Shown: positions 1 to 8,834, counted from the stretch's first letter. The stretch is 64,000 nucleotides of DNA from Ferrimonas pelagia (GCF_039543565.1 NZ_BAABJZ010000100.1:41063-105062); one strand, 5' to 3'. Numbers and translations are program-made. The notes: generated by a model from the sequence alone, not told the origin.

Positions 1-9
1 AACCTGTGG

Positions 10-270
10 CTAAAGGGCGCCCAGTCCCCACTGACGCACACCCAGTTCCACGACGTCAGCCAATTTAAACGGCTCAATCAGGTCCGATTCCAATACCGCT
101 GGCCCGAGCAGCGTTTTGCCTTCAACTGCAGCGGCGACGCAATGACGCAGACCAACAAGGCGTCGCAGGGACAGAGCGGCTAATTTGGGCTCGACACACA
201 TGACGCTCACGGACATCGCTGGCTCAGTCATGTCCATGAGCGCCAAGGTGGCCGATAGGTAAACACACAA
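10..270 (-). pseudogene. possible remnant of a LysR-type regulator C-terminus
   Basis: An 86-codon open frame whose second half (AAAVEGKTLLGPAVLESDL then IEPFKLAD) resembles the end of LysR-type substrate-binding domains, where a stretch of the type 'AA..G.GIALG....V..DL..G.LV.PF' is usual. No DNA-binding helix-turn-helix region lies upstream in the same frame, and the start has no clear ribosome binding site. I read it as a decayed fragment, or as chance similarity. It could also be meaningless. Confidence 0.2.
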
Positions 271-592
271 AACCCTGCCTCATCAACAAACGCCCTGAGT
301 TAGCACTGCCCTGTCAGTTTCGTCCTATGTCGCTATGGGGTAGGCAGCGTGCAAAAGCACGGTTACTGACAATGACAACCAAGCCAATTAGCTCAAAATT
401 CCGAGCTTAGCTGGCACGTCCCACTCCAACACCTCACGCAGCCAGAAGAACATCCGCGCTATCAGTACCCGCAGCCGCTGCGGTTTATCCGCACCTAGCG
501 AGCTCACTTTTGCGTGCTTCAACCTAAACTGCGCCCTCATCAAACGACCGCGTGTTTTACCGCAAGCCGCAGACCACAGCACACTAGCCGAG
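271..592. other. stretch without a convincing gene
   Basis: No recognisable product is encoded here. A 71-codon frame on the minus strand (388-603) starts inside the last codons of the downstream deacylase-like gene and has a basic composition with no family signature. The overlap could mean translational coupling, but nothing else supports it. No terminator or promoter of good quality was seen. Confidence 0.4.
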
Positions 593-1090
593 CTAAGCGT
601 CATCCTTTGTTGGCACGGGCAACGTCAGTAACGTCAGCGCTCTCTGCCAGTGGGCTAACAAGGTTTCAATATCCTGCGGCGCGATCACCCAAGTCTGAGT
701 GTTGTCCAAAGGATGGCACTGCAGCGACTCGCCGCACCACAGTGCCTGATCGATCCATAGCGTCACCGCCTGGTCAGGATCATTGATCAGCGCCAGCAAG
801 GACACGTGGCCGGGCTGGACACCAAGGTATCGCTCCAGCCGCTCGGCCGAGGCAAAGCCCAGGCGCGACAGTGACATCTGTTTCGATAGAGCTTTGAGAT
901 CCACCGCCTTGTCCGGTGTGGTGATCAGCAAAAAGTGACGTTTACCATAGTTATCTCTGAGAAACAGATTCTTGGTACGCAGACCGGTGCGCACCAATTG
1001 CAGCCGATCGGCTTCCTGACAATTGTGCAGTGGCGGATGTTGATAGGCCTGATAGGCGATGCTCAATTGGTCGAGCAGGGAGGCGATCAT
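593..1090 (-). CDS. ProX/YbaK-family aminoacyl-tRNA deacylase (prolyl-tRNA editing type)
   Basis: Encodes 165 residues. Family knowledge: this fold hydrolyses mischarged tRNA, for example Ala-tRNA(Pro), in trans and so acts as a free-standing editing domain in the cytoplasm. Seen in the sequence: the typical block TKNLFLRDNYGKRHFLL, followed by DLKALSKQMSLSRLGFASAE and YLGVQPGHVSLLALIND, in the order and spacing of the PrdX/ProXp-ala branch rather than the shorter YbaK branch. The length is normal for a stand-alone member. The start is the first ATG of the frame and has only a weak Shine-Dalgarno. It lies upstream of the antiporter gene on the same strand, separated from it by a strong hairpin. 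The subfamily substrate cannot be decided from sequence alone. Confidence 0.85.
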   Translation of the reverse strand: MIASLLDQLSIAYQAYQHPPLHNCQEADRLQLVRTGLRTKNLFLRDNYGKRHFLLITTPDKAVDLKALSKQMSLSRLGFASAERLERYLGVQPGHVSLLALINDPDQAVTLWIDQALWCGESLQCHPLDNTQTWVIAPQDIETLLAHWQRALTLLTLPVPTKDDA

Positions 1091-1115
1091 AACGGGGAAA
1101 CAGTAGCAGAAACGA

Positions 1116-1151
1116 TGAGCGCCACCTTACCCCAAGGCAAGGTGGCGCTCA
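1116..1151 (-). terminator. strong 13-bp hairpin downstream of the antiporter gene
   Basis: A perfect 13-bp stem (1116-1128 with 1139-1151, arm TGAGCGCCACCTT) and a 10-nt loop lie between the antiporter stop and the deacylase start codon. On the minus strand the stem is followed by TCGTTTC, a poor U-tract. It is probably a transcription terminator or RNA-stabilising hairpin for the antiporter transcript. Confidence 0.6.
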
Positions 1152-1165
1152 ACCGGCCACACAAC

Positions 1166-2161
1166 TCAAGCGCTCATGCTCAGGCCCAGCTGCCACATAT
1201 AGCCACTAAACAGCACCAGCAACACACCCCCACCGGCGCGGCTGAGGGTATAGGACCCGTCCCGACCGTTCATCTGGCCACGCTGGCGCAGCACGGCGGC
1301 GAAGAACATCAGCCCCACCACCGCGGTCAGTCCCGCCATGGCAGGCACATCCCGAGCCATCACCGGGGCGGGCAGTTGCAGACCGTTGCCCAGCAATGCC
1401 GGAAACGCAATGACCCCCAACAGGTTGAAGATGTTGGAGCCGATCACCGTGGCAAAGGCGATGTCATGCAAACCGCGCCGTACCCCGGCCACCGCCGCAG
1501 CCAGCTCCGGCAGACTGGTGCCAAAGGCGATCACCGTCAGGCCGATCACCAGCTCGCTGATCCCCGCCGCCCGGGCCAATTCCACCGCGCCCCACACCAT
1601 CACCTGTGACGAGCCCAGCAGCAGCGCCAGCATCAACACTGTCTCCAGTGCCGCCCGAGCTTTGGAGATCGCAAGAAACTCCAGCGCCTCCGGCTCCGCC
1701 TCGCCGTTTATGACGCAACGACTTAAGTAAAAGCAGTAAGCCAGCAGCGCCGTCAGCAAAATAACACCGTCCCAGCCAGCCAACTCGCCGTTAGCCATCA
1801 ACAGCGCGACCAACGCCATGGCCAGCACCAAAATAGGGAACTCTTTCTGGATAAAACGTGAATGGGCGATCAAAGGCGTCACCAACGCACATACACCCAG
1901 AACCAAGCCGACGTTCATGATGTTAGAACCGATGCCATTGCCCACCGACAAGCCCTCGGCGCCGTTCAGTGCCGCCACCGCGGACACCAGTAGCTCTGGC
2001 GCCGAGGTGCCAAAGGCCACCACCGTCATACCGATAAACACCAGAGAAGCGCCACTGTGTTTGGCTAAGGTCGCCGCGCTGGCGATCAGGCGATCGGCGC
2101 TAAGCGACAGCACCACAAAACCGGCCAACAGAGCCAACAGGGGGAACGCAAGAGAGAACAT
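1166..2161 (-). CDS. yrbG: calcium/sodium antiporter, YrbG family
   Basis: Encodes 331 residues with about ten hydrophobic segments. Family knowledge: CaCA superfamily inner-membrane exchanger of Ca2+ for Na+, whose two inverted halves each carry an alpha-repeat. Seen: alpha-1 GMTVVAFGTSAPELLVSAV near residues 43-61 and alpha-2 GLTVIAFGTSLPELAAAVAG near residues 206-225, both with the GTS.PE core that binds the ion. The glycine- and acid-containing NGIGSNIMN and VIGSNIFNL segments follow each repeat as expected. Length is typical. It is divergent from the GST gene. The in vivo substrate is inferred from the family only. Confidence 0.9.
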   Translation of the reverse strand: MFSLAFPLLALLAGFVVLSLSADRLIASAATLAKHSGASLVFIGMTVVAFGTSAPELLVSAVAALNGAEGLSVGNGIGSNIMNVGLVLGVCALVTPLIAHSRFIQKEFPILVLAMALVALLMANGELAGWDGVILLTALLAYCFYLSRCVINGEAEPEALEFLAISKARAALETVLMLALLLGSSQVMVWGAVELARAAGISELVIGLTVIAFGTSLPELAAAVAGVRRGLHDIAFATVIGSNIFNLLGVIAFPALLGNGLQLPAPVMARDVPAMAGLTAVVGLMFFAAVLRQRGQMNGRDGSYTLSRAGGGVLLVLFSGYMWQLGLSMSA

Positions 2162-2462
2162 ACTGGAAAGTCCGAGGCGAGGGCTGAAAGTACACGAATG
2201 ATCCCACGCCCAGCCCTCGCAATTGGCGCGATATCACTCGAGTCTCGCCTGATCGTCATCGCCAAATTACTGGATGACTGACTGGATGTGCCACGGTCGA
2301 ACGACCAATGATGTTGACACAACCTCCCGCTTTTTCGGCGCAGGATGGCTACTCCCTCAAATGGAAGCGGGCATTATAGCCATCCCAAGCGGCGTTGCAA
2401 TCCCTTGTTTGCTGCCCGTGCTCCTTGCTACCTTGGTACGCATTCATCAAGGAGGAACACGC
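2162..2462. other. divergent intergenic region, antiporter / GST
   Basis: About 300 bases that must hold promoters for both divergent genes. The only clear element is the strong AAGGAGGA ribosome binding site just before the GST start at 2463. The open frame running through from 2274 in phase with GST looks like an in-frame 5' extension and not part of the protein. Confidence 0.5.
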
Positions 2463-3104
2463 ATGATCACCCTGCACGGCTACCCCCGCACCCGCACCAC
2501 CCGCGTCGCCTGGCTATTGGAAGAGCTGGGTCTGGATTGGCAATACCAACTGGTCGATCTGGCCAAAGGCGAGCACAGAGGCAAGGCCTTCCGTAGCCTC
2601 AATCCCAGGGGCCGGGTGCCCGCCCTGCACGACAGCGACAGTGAGGCTCTGCTGACCGAATCCGTCGCCATCTGCCTCTATCTGGCAGAAAGATATGGTA
2701 ACGGACAGTGGTTGCCGCAACCCGGCAGCGCCGAGTCCGGCCGGCACCATCAATGGCTGAGCCTGATCACCGCCGAGCTGGAGCAAGCCCTGTGGCTGAT
2801 GGGCAAGCACAAGTTTGTGTTGCCGCCGGAGCTGCGCATTCCGGTCAACGTCCAGTTTGGTGCCGATGAATTTGCCAAACTGCTGAGCGAGGTGGACGAC
2901 GAACTGCCAGAGCAGGGCTTCCTGCTGGGCGATCGGATCAGCGTGGCCGATATCCTGATGGCACAAACCCTCAACTGGGCCCAGGCCTTCAAGCTACCGC
3001 TGACCGACAAGGCCGAATCGTTTCGTGCGCGGATGTACGCCCGACCCGCGATGCAGCGGGTGCAACAAAGGGAGGCGGCGGTCCTGAGCGACTCAGAGCA
3101 CTAA
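2463..3104 (+). CDS. glutathione S-transferase family protein
   Basis: Encodes 213 residues. Family knowledge: a cytosolic two-domain enzyme or glutathione-binding protein that conjugates or reduces electrophiles. Seen: an N-terminal thioredoxin-like domain (MITLHGYPRTRTTRVAWLLE, then NPRGRVPAL with the cis-proline, then LLTESVAICLYLAERY, the ES pair that binds the gamma-glutamyl group), followed by an all-helical C-terminal domain with the conserved LLGDRISVADILMAQTL N-cap segment. The start at 2463 is fixed by an AAGGAGGA ribosome binding site nine bases upstream. The frame is open upstream to 2274, but that extension has no family similarity. The exact class and substrate are unknown. Confidence 0.9.
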   Translation: MITLHGYPRTRTTRVAWLLEELGLDWQYQLVDLAKGEHRGKAFRSLNPRGRVPALHDSDSEALLTESVAICLYLAERYGNGQWLPQPGSAESGRHHQWLSLITAELEQALWLMGKHKFVLPPELRIPVNVQFGADEFAKLLSEVDDELPEQGFLLGDRISVADILMAQTLNWAQAFKLPLTDKAESFRARMYARPAMQRVQQREAAVLSDSEH

Positions 3105-3115
3105 ACCGGCACTCA

Positions 3116-3142
3116 GCGTGACTCAGACTGCCTGAGTCACGC
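3116..3142 (+). terminator. 11-bp hairpin after the GST gene
   Basis: Perfect inverted repeat GCGTGACTCAG (3116-3126) with CTGAGTCACGC (3132-3142) and a 5-nt loop, 11 bases after the GST stop. It has no T-run on the plus strand, so it is either a weak terminator or an RNA 3'-end protector. Confidence 0.45.
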
Positions 3143-3303
3143 GCTGTCGAGCGTTAATCGCCCAACCCAAAACGCTTGGCCGATTAACGCAAACGGCTTG
3201 CGGTGACTTGAGCCAAGGCAGCATTCCCACAAGCACGCCCGACCTAGCAACAACAAGACGTGGCAATAACCCGTGTGGTGCAGACAAGCGGAGAGTCCAT
3301 AAC

Positions 3304-3540
3304 ATGACGGATGCGAAACTGATTGTGGTGCTAAAAACCTGCATCGCTCTGGGGCTGCTGCTGATCTTACTCGGCCTCTACTTCCACAACTTCAGTGACA
3401 CCATCGAAGCCATGGGCGTGCAGGGGATCATCATCAGCGCCGGGTGCGTCGCTTGTGGCATGGCGCTGTCACTGCCCACCAAGATGTACCTGACCTTTAT
3501 TCTGGTGAAGCGCGAAGCGGAGAAACGGCAACAACAGTAA
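3304..3540 (+). CDS. small two-helix membrane protein, unknown function
   Basis: Encodes 78 residues. Two hydrophobic segments are visible (about residues 7-25, CIALGLLLILLGLYF, and 39-57, GIIISAGCVACGMALSLP), then a short amphipathic piece and a charged tail KREAEKRQQQ. The prediction is a small inner-membrane protein with both termini in the cytoplasm. The start at 3304 is chosen because a GGAGAG-type ribosome binding site precedes it and the hydrophobic pattern begins there. I do not recognise a named family. It stands alone between the GST and the sulfatase. Confidence 0.7.
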   Translation: MTDAKLIVVLKTCIALGLLLILLGLYFHNFSDTIEAMGVQGIIISAGCVACGMALSLPTKMYLTFILVKREAEKRQQQ

Positions 3541-3892
3541 TGACCCCCGCTCAGTCGCCTCCTAACAGCCGTACCTCAATGAGCCGCCATAAAGCCAAAA
3601 GCCGCTCCCCCGTATGCCTCGCCATCCAGCCGCCTGTCGTTCTGTCCTATCGTTGGTCTCAGCCAGCGCTGAGCTCACGACCATCTTCATCACTCTCCTC
3701 ATCACTGCCCTCACCATTGCCCTGTCGTTTTGACCCTACCCACTTCTGGGTTGGCTTAGGGCTTCTACGTCGCCGGCCGTGACCCACAACTTAAAGCCAC
3801 GTAAACCTTTGCCAAGTTAACTGCCTGTCCGCTTGGGTAATGGTAACGTCGGCAGCCACATGCCCTATTCAACAATGGAAGAGTGAAAGACC
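3541..3892 (+). other. 350-bp gap before the sulfatase gene
   Basis: Low-information, pyrimidine-rich sequence with no convincing frame. An open frame at 3444-3782 is Ser/Pro-rich and overlaps the small membrane protein gene in another phase. The region presumably holds the sulfatase promoter, but no clear -35/-10 pair was found. Confidence 0.4.
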
Positions 3893-5221
3893 ATGCTGCC
3901 ATCACCAAAGCGCGCCCTGCCCTGGGCCATCGCCACCACCTTGCTGGGTACCAGCGCCATGGCTCAGGCCGAAGAGCGCGATCACCTCAACTTTGTCTGG
4001 ATCGTGGCGGACGATCTGGGCTACGGCGACACCGGTTTCAATGGCTCGACCGAGATCCTCACCCCCTATATGGATCAGATCGCCGAGGCCGGCGTGGTGA
4101 TGTCCACCGCTTATGTTTCCGCGCCGGTTTGCGGCCCATCCCGTGCCGGTTTCCACACCGGCCGTTACCAGCACCGCTTTGGCTATGAAGGCAATGGTGG
4201 ACGTAAGTGTCAGGACTGTGGCACCGCAACCAACGAATTGATGATCCAGGAATACCTGCAAACCCAAGGCTATTACACCGGTCTGGTCGGCAAATTCCAC
4301 GACGGCAAAGACGAGGAATTTCAGCCCTACAATCGCGGCTTCGACGAATACTTCGGCTTCAACAACGGCGCCCTGGGCTACTGGGTTGAAGACAACGAAA
4401 ATGGCATGCTGCGCCGCAATGCCACGCCCGTCGAGCGGGAAGAGGAATACCTGACCGACGCCTTTGGCCGGGAGTCTGTCGACTTCATTCGCCGCAACGC
4501 CGACAAGCCCTTCTTCCTCGAAGTGGCCTTCAACGCCCCCCATGCTCCGATGCAGGCTCCGGATGAAGATATGGCCCGATTCGAACACCTAGGCCAACGC
4601 CAAACATTGGCGGCGATGATCAGCAACATGGATAACAACATCGGTCAGATCCTCAAAGAGCTGGAGACCCAAGGCGTTGCCCATAACACCATGATCGTGC
4701 TGTTCGCAGACAATGGCGGCAAATGGGAGCACGGCGGCAGCAACGGCCCGCTGCGCGGTGAAAAAGCCGGTGCCTTTGAGGGCGCGATCCGCATCCCCTT
4801 CGCCGCCAAGCTGCCGGAGATGATCCCGACGGGCACCCGCTCCGACACCATGATCAGCATGCTGGATCTGTTCCCGACCACGGTCAAACTGGCCGGTGGC
4901 GAGATCGATCCAAACTGGGAACTGGACGGCAAGGACATTCTGCCGGTGCTCTCCGGACAGACCTCCGAGTCACCGCACCAGCGCCTGTTCTGGCGCTACA
5001 CCGACAGCTGGGCCATCCGTGACGGCGACTGGAAGCTGGTACAGAACAAGAAAGAGGATCCCGGCCTTTTCAACCTGGTCGAGGACATCGGCGAGCAAAA
5101 CAATCTGCTGCGCACCATGCCAGAGAAGGCCGAAGAGCTGCGCCAAACCTGGCTTGAGATGAGCACCGAGCTTGGCCCCGCCGGCTGGGGTCGATTCAAA
5201 GGTCGGATCGACCGAGATTAA
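3893..5221 (+). CDS. exported sulfatase (type I, Cys-type)
   Basis: Encodes 442 residues. It starts with a signal peptide of about 26 residues (cleavage near AMAQA-EE), so the enzyme is expected in the periplasm or outside. Family knowledge: alkaline-phosphatase-fold enzymes hydrolysing sulfate esters with a formylglycine made from Cys or Ser. Seen: metal ligands DD at residues 40-41 and the signature CGPSRAGFHTGR with Cys80 as the formylglycine precursor in a CxPSR context. Further along, GKFHDG (the G-K-H segment), FLEVAFNAPHAPMQAP, and LFADNGG for the C-terminal metal site are all in the expected order. No formylglycine-generating enzyme or anaerobic maturase is encoded in the window. The substrate (a sulfated polysaccharide or small ester) is unknown. 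The gene is monocistronic, with its own terminator. Confidence 0.92.
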   Translation: MLPSPKRALPWAIATTLLGTSAMAQAEERDHLNFVWIVADDLGYGDTGFNGSTEILTPYMDQIAEAGVVMSTAYVSAPVCGPSRAGFHTGRYQHRFGYEGNGGRKCQDCGTATNELMIQEYLQTQGYYTGLVGKFHDGKDEEFQPYNRGFDEYFGFNNGALGYWVEDNENGMLRRNATPVEREEEYLTDAFGRESVDFIRRNADKPFFLEVAFNAPHAPMQAPDEDMARFEHLGQRQTLAAMISNMDNNIGQILKELETQGVAHNTMIVLFADNGGKWEHGGSNGPLRGEKAGAFEGAIRIPFAAKLPEMIPTGTRSDTMISMLDLFPTTVKLAGGEIDPNWELDGKDILPVLSGQTSESPHQRLFWRYTDSWAIRDGDWKLVQNKKEDPGLFNLVEDIGEQNNLLRTMPEKAEELRQTWLEMSTELGPAGWGRFKGRIDRD

Positions 5222-5238
5222 TCTCTTCTCTCGAGACA

Positions 5239-5262
5239 ACGGCGCCGATGGCGCCGTTTTTT
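5239..5262 (+). terminator. Rho-independent terminator of the sulfatase gene
   Basis: Stem ACGGCGCC / GGCGCCGT with a 3-nt GAT loop and a run of T immediately after it, 17 bases past the stop codon. Confidence 0.9.
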
Positions 5263-5452
5263 GTGGCTGGCATTTAAGTTCGGCACACTGGATCTGAGAG
5301 CAAACAGAGTGTCACGCTTTGCCCGCGTTGACGCACGTGTCGCGGCTCACCTCACAAAAATTGCACAGTTCACCAACCTGACCAAGGATCAAACACTCCG
5401 TCTGATATAGTGCTTAAATTCCAACATATCAGTGATTTACGATATAAAGAAG

Positions 5453-5776
5453 ATGAAAACAAAGGGCGTCACTCATTGTTGTTTGGTCTTGCTTGCTGCA
5501 GCGCTCATAACAGGCTGCAACGTTAAAAAGGAATGGTTGCTGTTTGATGTAAATCAAACCGATGGCAAAGTCGAGATCGCTTATACCTTGGGTGTCTTGG
5601 AAGTCCCTCTGATCGAAGAGGGACAGGATCACGCTCTTGCAGCTCAACAGTGCTTGGACTGGGGCTATCAAACGGCAGAGCCGTTTAAGATCACCGAACG
5701 CCGCTGCCAACGTTTCAGCTCTGACGGCAGCTGTTCAACACAGTTAATTATTCGCCGCTATCAATGCCACAAATAG
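5453..5776 (+). CDS. YecR-family lipoprotein
   Basis: Encodes 107 residues from the ATG at 5453. A lipoprotein signal peptide ends in LITGC, with Cys22 as the lipidation site. Family knowledge: YecR-like proteins are small lipoproteins of unknown function, seen in E. coli near flagellar genes. Seen: the conserved TDGKVEIAYTLGVLEVP stretch, a Cys-containing CLDWGYQTAEPF block, and the C-terminal CSTQLIIRRYQC with paired cysteines, which line up with E. coli YecR. A GTG seven codons upstream (5432) would be an alternative start, but it would lengthen the signal peptide with charged residues. No flagellar gene is nearby. Confidence 0.8.
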   Translation: MKTKGVTHCCLVLLAAALITGCNVKKEWLLFDVNQTDGKVEIAYTLGVLEVPLIEEGQDHALAAQQCLDWGYQTAEPFKITERRCQRFSSDGSCSTQLIIRRYQCHK

Positions 5777-5818
5777 TGCCCATCAAAACCTAGATCGCTT
5801 ATCGCTTAACCAGGCTGG

Positions 5819-6724
5819 CTATTGACGCTGTTTCGGTGCCCCGCTGATCCGCTCTTGCCGAAAAGCCTTCGGGGATAGCCGCTCCATCCGGCGAAAGAAT
5901 TTAACGAAGTTCGTGGGTTCGCTGAATCCCAACTGGTAGGCGATCTGAGACACTGAAAGTACCTGTTGAGATAGCAGGCGCTTGGCTTCCAATGCAACAC
6001 GTCGATCTATGGTTTGTTTGGCAGAAAGGCCGGTTAAGCTGCGACACAAACGATTTAACGTGCTGGCTGAACAGGCCAATTGAGCAGCATAAAAAACAAC
6101 ACTACGCCGTTGCGCAAAGTTCGCTTCCAGCAAACGACCGAACTGATGGTAAACACGCTGTTGCGGCTCATGTGGGTTCAATATCTCAGCACGATAGACG
6201 TGGGCAAGCTTGGCCAAAACCGCCAGTACAGTGCTGCGCTGAAACAGGAGCGACAACGGCTCGGCAGGTGCTTGGATCTGTTCGCGTCGAAGTAAACGAA
6301 GCTGACGGGCCAATGTGTACCACTGCTGACGCTCAAGCTTGTGGTGGGTTGGCCACCGATCCAGCGCGATCTGCTCAAGCTCATCCTCATCGCATTGAAC
6401 CAAAGGCATCGCCTGTGGGCTGATAAAAAGCAACTCGGCCTGCATGCCTGGGTTAGGGCTCCAGTGTTGACTTTGCCCCGGTTTCACCCACACGGCATCT
6501 CCGACCTCTAAGTGATGACATTGAAAATCGATACTGTGGCTTCCTTGCCCGCCGGTAATGAGCATCAAGATATAAAACTGCGGCCTTTCACCGGTTTGAT
6601 ACTCAACCTTACTCTCGACTTGATGTAGTTGCTGCCAAGTCGTTACCTCAACCCCGAGCGACTCAAATTGACGCCCATTAAACGCCACAGGACGGATGAC
6701 AGGGGTTTGTGAGCGAACTGGCAT
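5819..6724 (-). CDS. AraC-family transcriptional regulator
   Basis: Encodes 301 residues. The N-terminal part (about 1-100) is a cupin-like sensing domain with GSHSIDFQCHHLEVGDAVWV and KPGQ. The C-terminal part (about 200-290) carries two helix-turn-helix motifs, LACSASTLNRLCRSLTG and VSQIAYQLGFSEPTNFVKFF followed by FRRMERLSPKAFR, the classic AraC ending. Members bind promoters of neighbouring genes in response to a small ligand. It is divergent from the 6871-7326 gene, which is a candidate target. The ligand is unknown. Confidence 0.92.
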   Translation of the reverse strand: MPVRSQTPVIRPVAFNGRQFESLGVEVTTWQQLHQVESKVEYQTGERPQFYILMLITGGQGSHSIDFQCHHLEVGDAVWVKPGQSQHWSPNPGMQAELLFISPQAMPLVQCDEDELEQIALDRWPTHHKLERQQWYTLARQLRLLRREQIQAPAEPLSLLFQRSTVLAVLAKLAHVYRAEILNPHEPQQRVYHQFGRLLEANFAQRRSVVFYAAQLACSASTLNRLCRSLTGLSAKQTIDRRVALEAKRLLSQQVLSVSQIAYQLGFSEPTNFVKFFRRMERLSPKAFRQERISGAPKQRQ

Positions 6725-6870
6725 ATTTATCCCTATGCTCCATTTTGACCATTTAAGGAGTCTACTTGACCTCGTTCGTCGTAGCGAATAACTAAATAAT
6801 TATTAGCACAATAGAGGGACTAGACCGGATCGCCGGCTCTCTAAAAACGACTTTAAAGAGGAAAGATCGG

Positions 6871-7326
6871 ATGCTGAAATGGGCCAAAATGACTTGCCTG
6901 CTCTCCCTGTTCTGTGCCGCTGCAAACGCGAACCCCACCGTTGAACGGGAGGTACAATCAATACTCGATAAGTACACCGCCAGTGTGAAGACACTGGACA
7001 TGACGCTGGCGCAAAGCATTTGGAGTCAATCCCAAGCCGTCAGCATGATCACGCCACGAGCCCACCAATCCGGCTGGGAAGCGGTCAGCGGAGGATTTTA
7101 TCAAGGCGCGATGGCATCGTTTTCAGATCGAACATTGGTACTCCGGGACATCGCGATCCACCCACTTGGTGCCGACTCAGCCTGGGCGGAATTTGATTGG
7201 AGGTTTACCGCCACGACCTCAACAGGGAAACAAATTGTCCACGACGGGCGAGAGTCACAGTTGCTGCACAAAGAGGCCGACGGCTGGAAGATTGTCCATG
7301 TGCATTATTCCCGCTTACCGGAGTAA
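6871..7326 (+). CDS. exported SnoaL/NTF2-like protein
   Basis: Encodes 151 residues with a signal peptide (cleavage near NANA-NP, about residue 21). The mature part has the pattern of SnoaL-like / DUF4440-type cone-fold proteins. It begins with a helix VQSILDKYTASVKTLDMTLAQSIWS, then GWEAVSGGFY, and ends in strands with SAWAEFDWRF and GWKIVHVHYS, the usual W-x-I-x-H-x-H-x-S finish. Such proteins act as small ligand-binding or enzyme-like modules, and this one would be periplasmic. The start has a good AAAGAGGAAAG ribosome binding site. It is divergent from an AraC regulator that may control it. The function is not known. Confidence 0.8.
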   Translation: MLKWAKMTCLLSLFCAAANANPTVEREVQSILDKYTASVKTLDMTLAQSIWSQSQAVSMITPRAHQSGWEAVSGGFYQGAMASFSDRTLVLRDIAIHPLGADSAWAEFDWRFTATTSTGKQIVHDGRESQLLHKEADGWKIVHVHYSRLPE

Positions 7327-7685
7327 CGCGTCTCCTGCACTGAGTTTGATCTTGTGGCCGCATGTCACACGGGCAATTTCAACCACAGAGCCGATGCTTA
7401 ACGAATCGACAGATAGGGCGTTCGCACTGCTTTTCATTTTCCATTTCGCATGCCGCATCAGCACCCCTAGGGCACAGGTGAAAAGCCGCGACAGGATGAA
7501 CTCGCTCGATGCCATATGGGGCACAACTCCTGCATAAACTAGGTATTGTGCCCCTGACGTTTTGCTGACGCCCAGCAAAGCAATCATGGTTGCTGACAGC
7601 GAGCTCATCTTGAACCAATACGGGGATTACGCTCAGCGATATGCACCGCCGAGCGACTTCTTGTTGGACTCAGCGTCGGGCGAAC
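7327..7685. other. gap between convergent genes, with a long inverted repeat
   Basis: Several short frames overlap here on both strands, none of which resembles a known protein. The clearest structure is a 9-bp inverted repeat GGGGCACAA (7518-7526) / TTGTGCCCC (7546-7554) with a 19-nt loop, followed on the plus strand by TGACGTTTTG. It could be an inefficient terminator for the SnoaL-like gene. The base composition is slightly lower in GC than the neighbours. Confidence 0.4.
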
Positions 7686-8714
7686 TCAATCATGCCAGGT
7701 ACACAATTGGCAGGTTTCAAGCCAGGGGCCAATGCTCTGATCACCCAGCAATCGAGTCTTGATCTGGCTCAGATCGACATCTATCGAGTCGTTTTGTCGC
7801 AGTATCGGCTCGATCATCTGCCACTGCCCATCGCCTGCCTGGATGGCAAATTCGTACTGGAAATAGGTGTGGCCAAACGCGCCTAAGCGCAGATCGGACA
7901 CGATCAACTGATCTTGCTCGACACGGTAACTGACGAAGTCATTGGCAAAGGTGCGCAGCTGTTCGAGTTGCCACGGCGTTTCGGCGAGCGGCCAGTGGCC
8001 TAGGGGCTGGCGGACAAAACGCACCTGTTGATCGCGGTCCAGCACTGAGGCCACCCCTTCCCAATAGTGCGCGTCATCGAGCACCACCACGCGCCAAAGC
8101 AACGTATTAAAGGCGGTCGGGGTCAGAAAAATCGACGCCTGCGGCAAGCCGAGGGCGGCCAGGCTGTCTTGGGCACGGCGCTCAATGAGCTGCTTGGCGG
8201 TCAGGCCCCAGCCCAGATACAGCGAGGAGAGGAGCAGGCCATAGACACACCATCGGCTGGCGCGCTGAGGGCGAACCCGGCCTGCGACTAACGCCAGCAG
8301 CAGTGGCACCGTGTACAGCGGATCGATAATGAACACGCTGGAGGCGGAGAAATAACCGGAGATGGGCCAAAGTAGCTGGGTGCCGTAGCTGGTGAAGTAA
8401 TCCAGTAGCGGGTGCGTGATCAACGCCAGGGCGATCAGCGTCCAGAGCCGAGCAAACGACCAGTCGGCGATCGGTCTAAACCGGTCGATCAGCCAAGCCA
8501 GCATCAAGGAAAACGGCAGCAAAATCAGCAAGGAGTGGCTAAATCCCCGGTGTTTCACCACATTGGCGACATCGTCGCTGTAGCTGATCAATACGTCCAG
8601 ATCCGGCAGCGTGCCGAGTAAGGCGCCGGCCAGCAACACTTTGCCATTGCAGCGTTTGCCGGCCACGGCCCCGGCCACGGTGGCGCCGAGCGCCGCTTGG
8701 GTAATGGAGTCCAC
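7686..8714 (-). CDS. YdjM-like membrane-bound metal-dependent hydrolase
   Basis: Encodes 342 residues from a GTG start with ribosome binding site GAGGAACTTA. Seen: MDSITQAALGATVAGAV at the start, GTLPDLDVL with an Asp pair, and KHRGFSHSLL with conserved His residues, then H in THPLLDYFTSYGTQLL. These are the acid/histidine motifs of the YdjM (DUF457) family, thought to bind a metal at the membrane face. Four to five membrane segments fill residues about 20-185, and the last 150 residues are a soluble domain. E. coli YdjM is LexA-regulated, but no obvious SOS box was seen here. The catalytic activity of the family remains largely inferred. Confidence 0.85.
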   Translation of the reverse strand: MDSITQAALGATVAGAVAGKRCNGKVLLAGALLGTLPDLDVLISYSDDVANVVKHRGFSHSLLILLPFSLMLAWLIDRFRPIADWSFARLWTLIALALITHPLLDYFTSYGTQLLWPISGYFSASSVFIIDPLYTVPLLLALVAGRVRPQRASRWCVYGLLLSSLYLGWGLTAKQLIERRAQDSLAALGLPQASIFLTPTAFNTLLWRVVVLDDAHYWEGVASVLDRDQQVRFVRQPLGHWPLAETPWQLEQLRTFANDFVSYRVEQDQLIVSDLRLGAFGHTYFQYEFAIQAGDGQWQMIEPILRQNDSIDVDLSQIKTRLLGDQSIGPWLETCQLCTWHD

Positions 8715-8834
8715 TAAGTTCCTCGTTGGTTATTAATCATGCGCACAAGTGCGCTTTGTTTTGCACTCGGTCCTGTAACACGAAAGTGTCTGTTGCAGGC
8801 TTGTTCGTGCGGTTTTGTCCCGTGATGATCGCCA

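Noticed and set aside
388..603. 71-codon minus-strand gene overlapping the deacylase-like gene
   Set aside because: The overlap is suggestive of coupling, but the sequence has no family signature and no further support.
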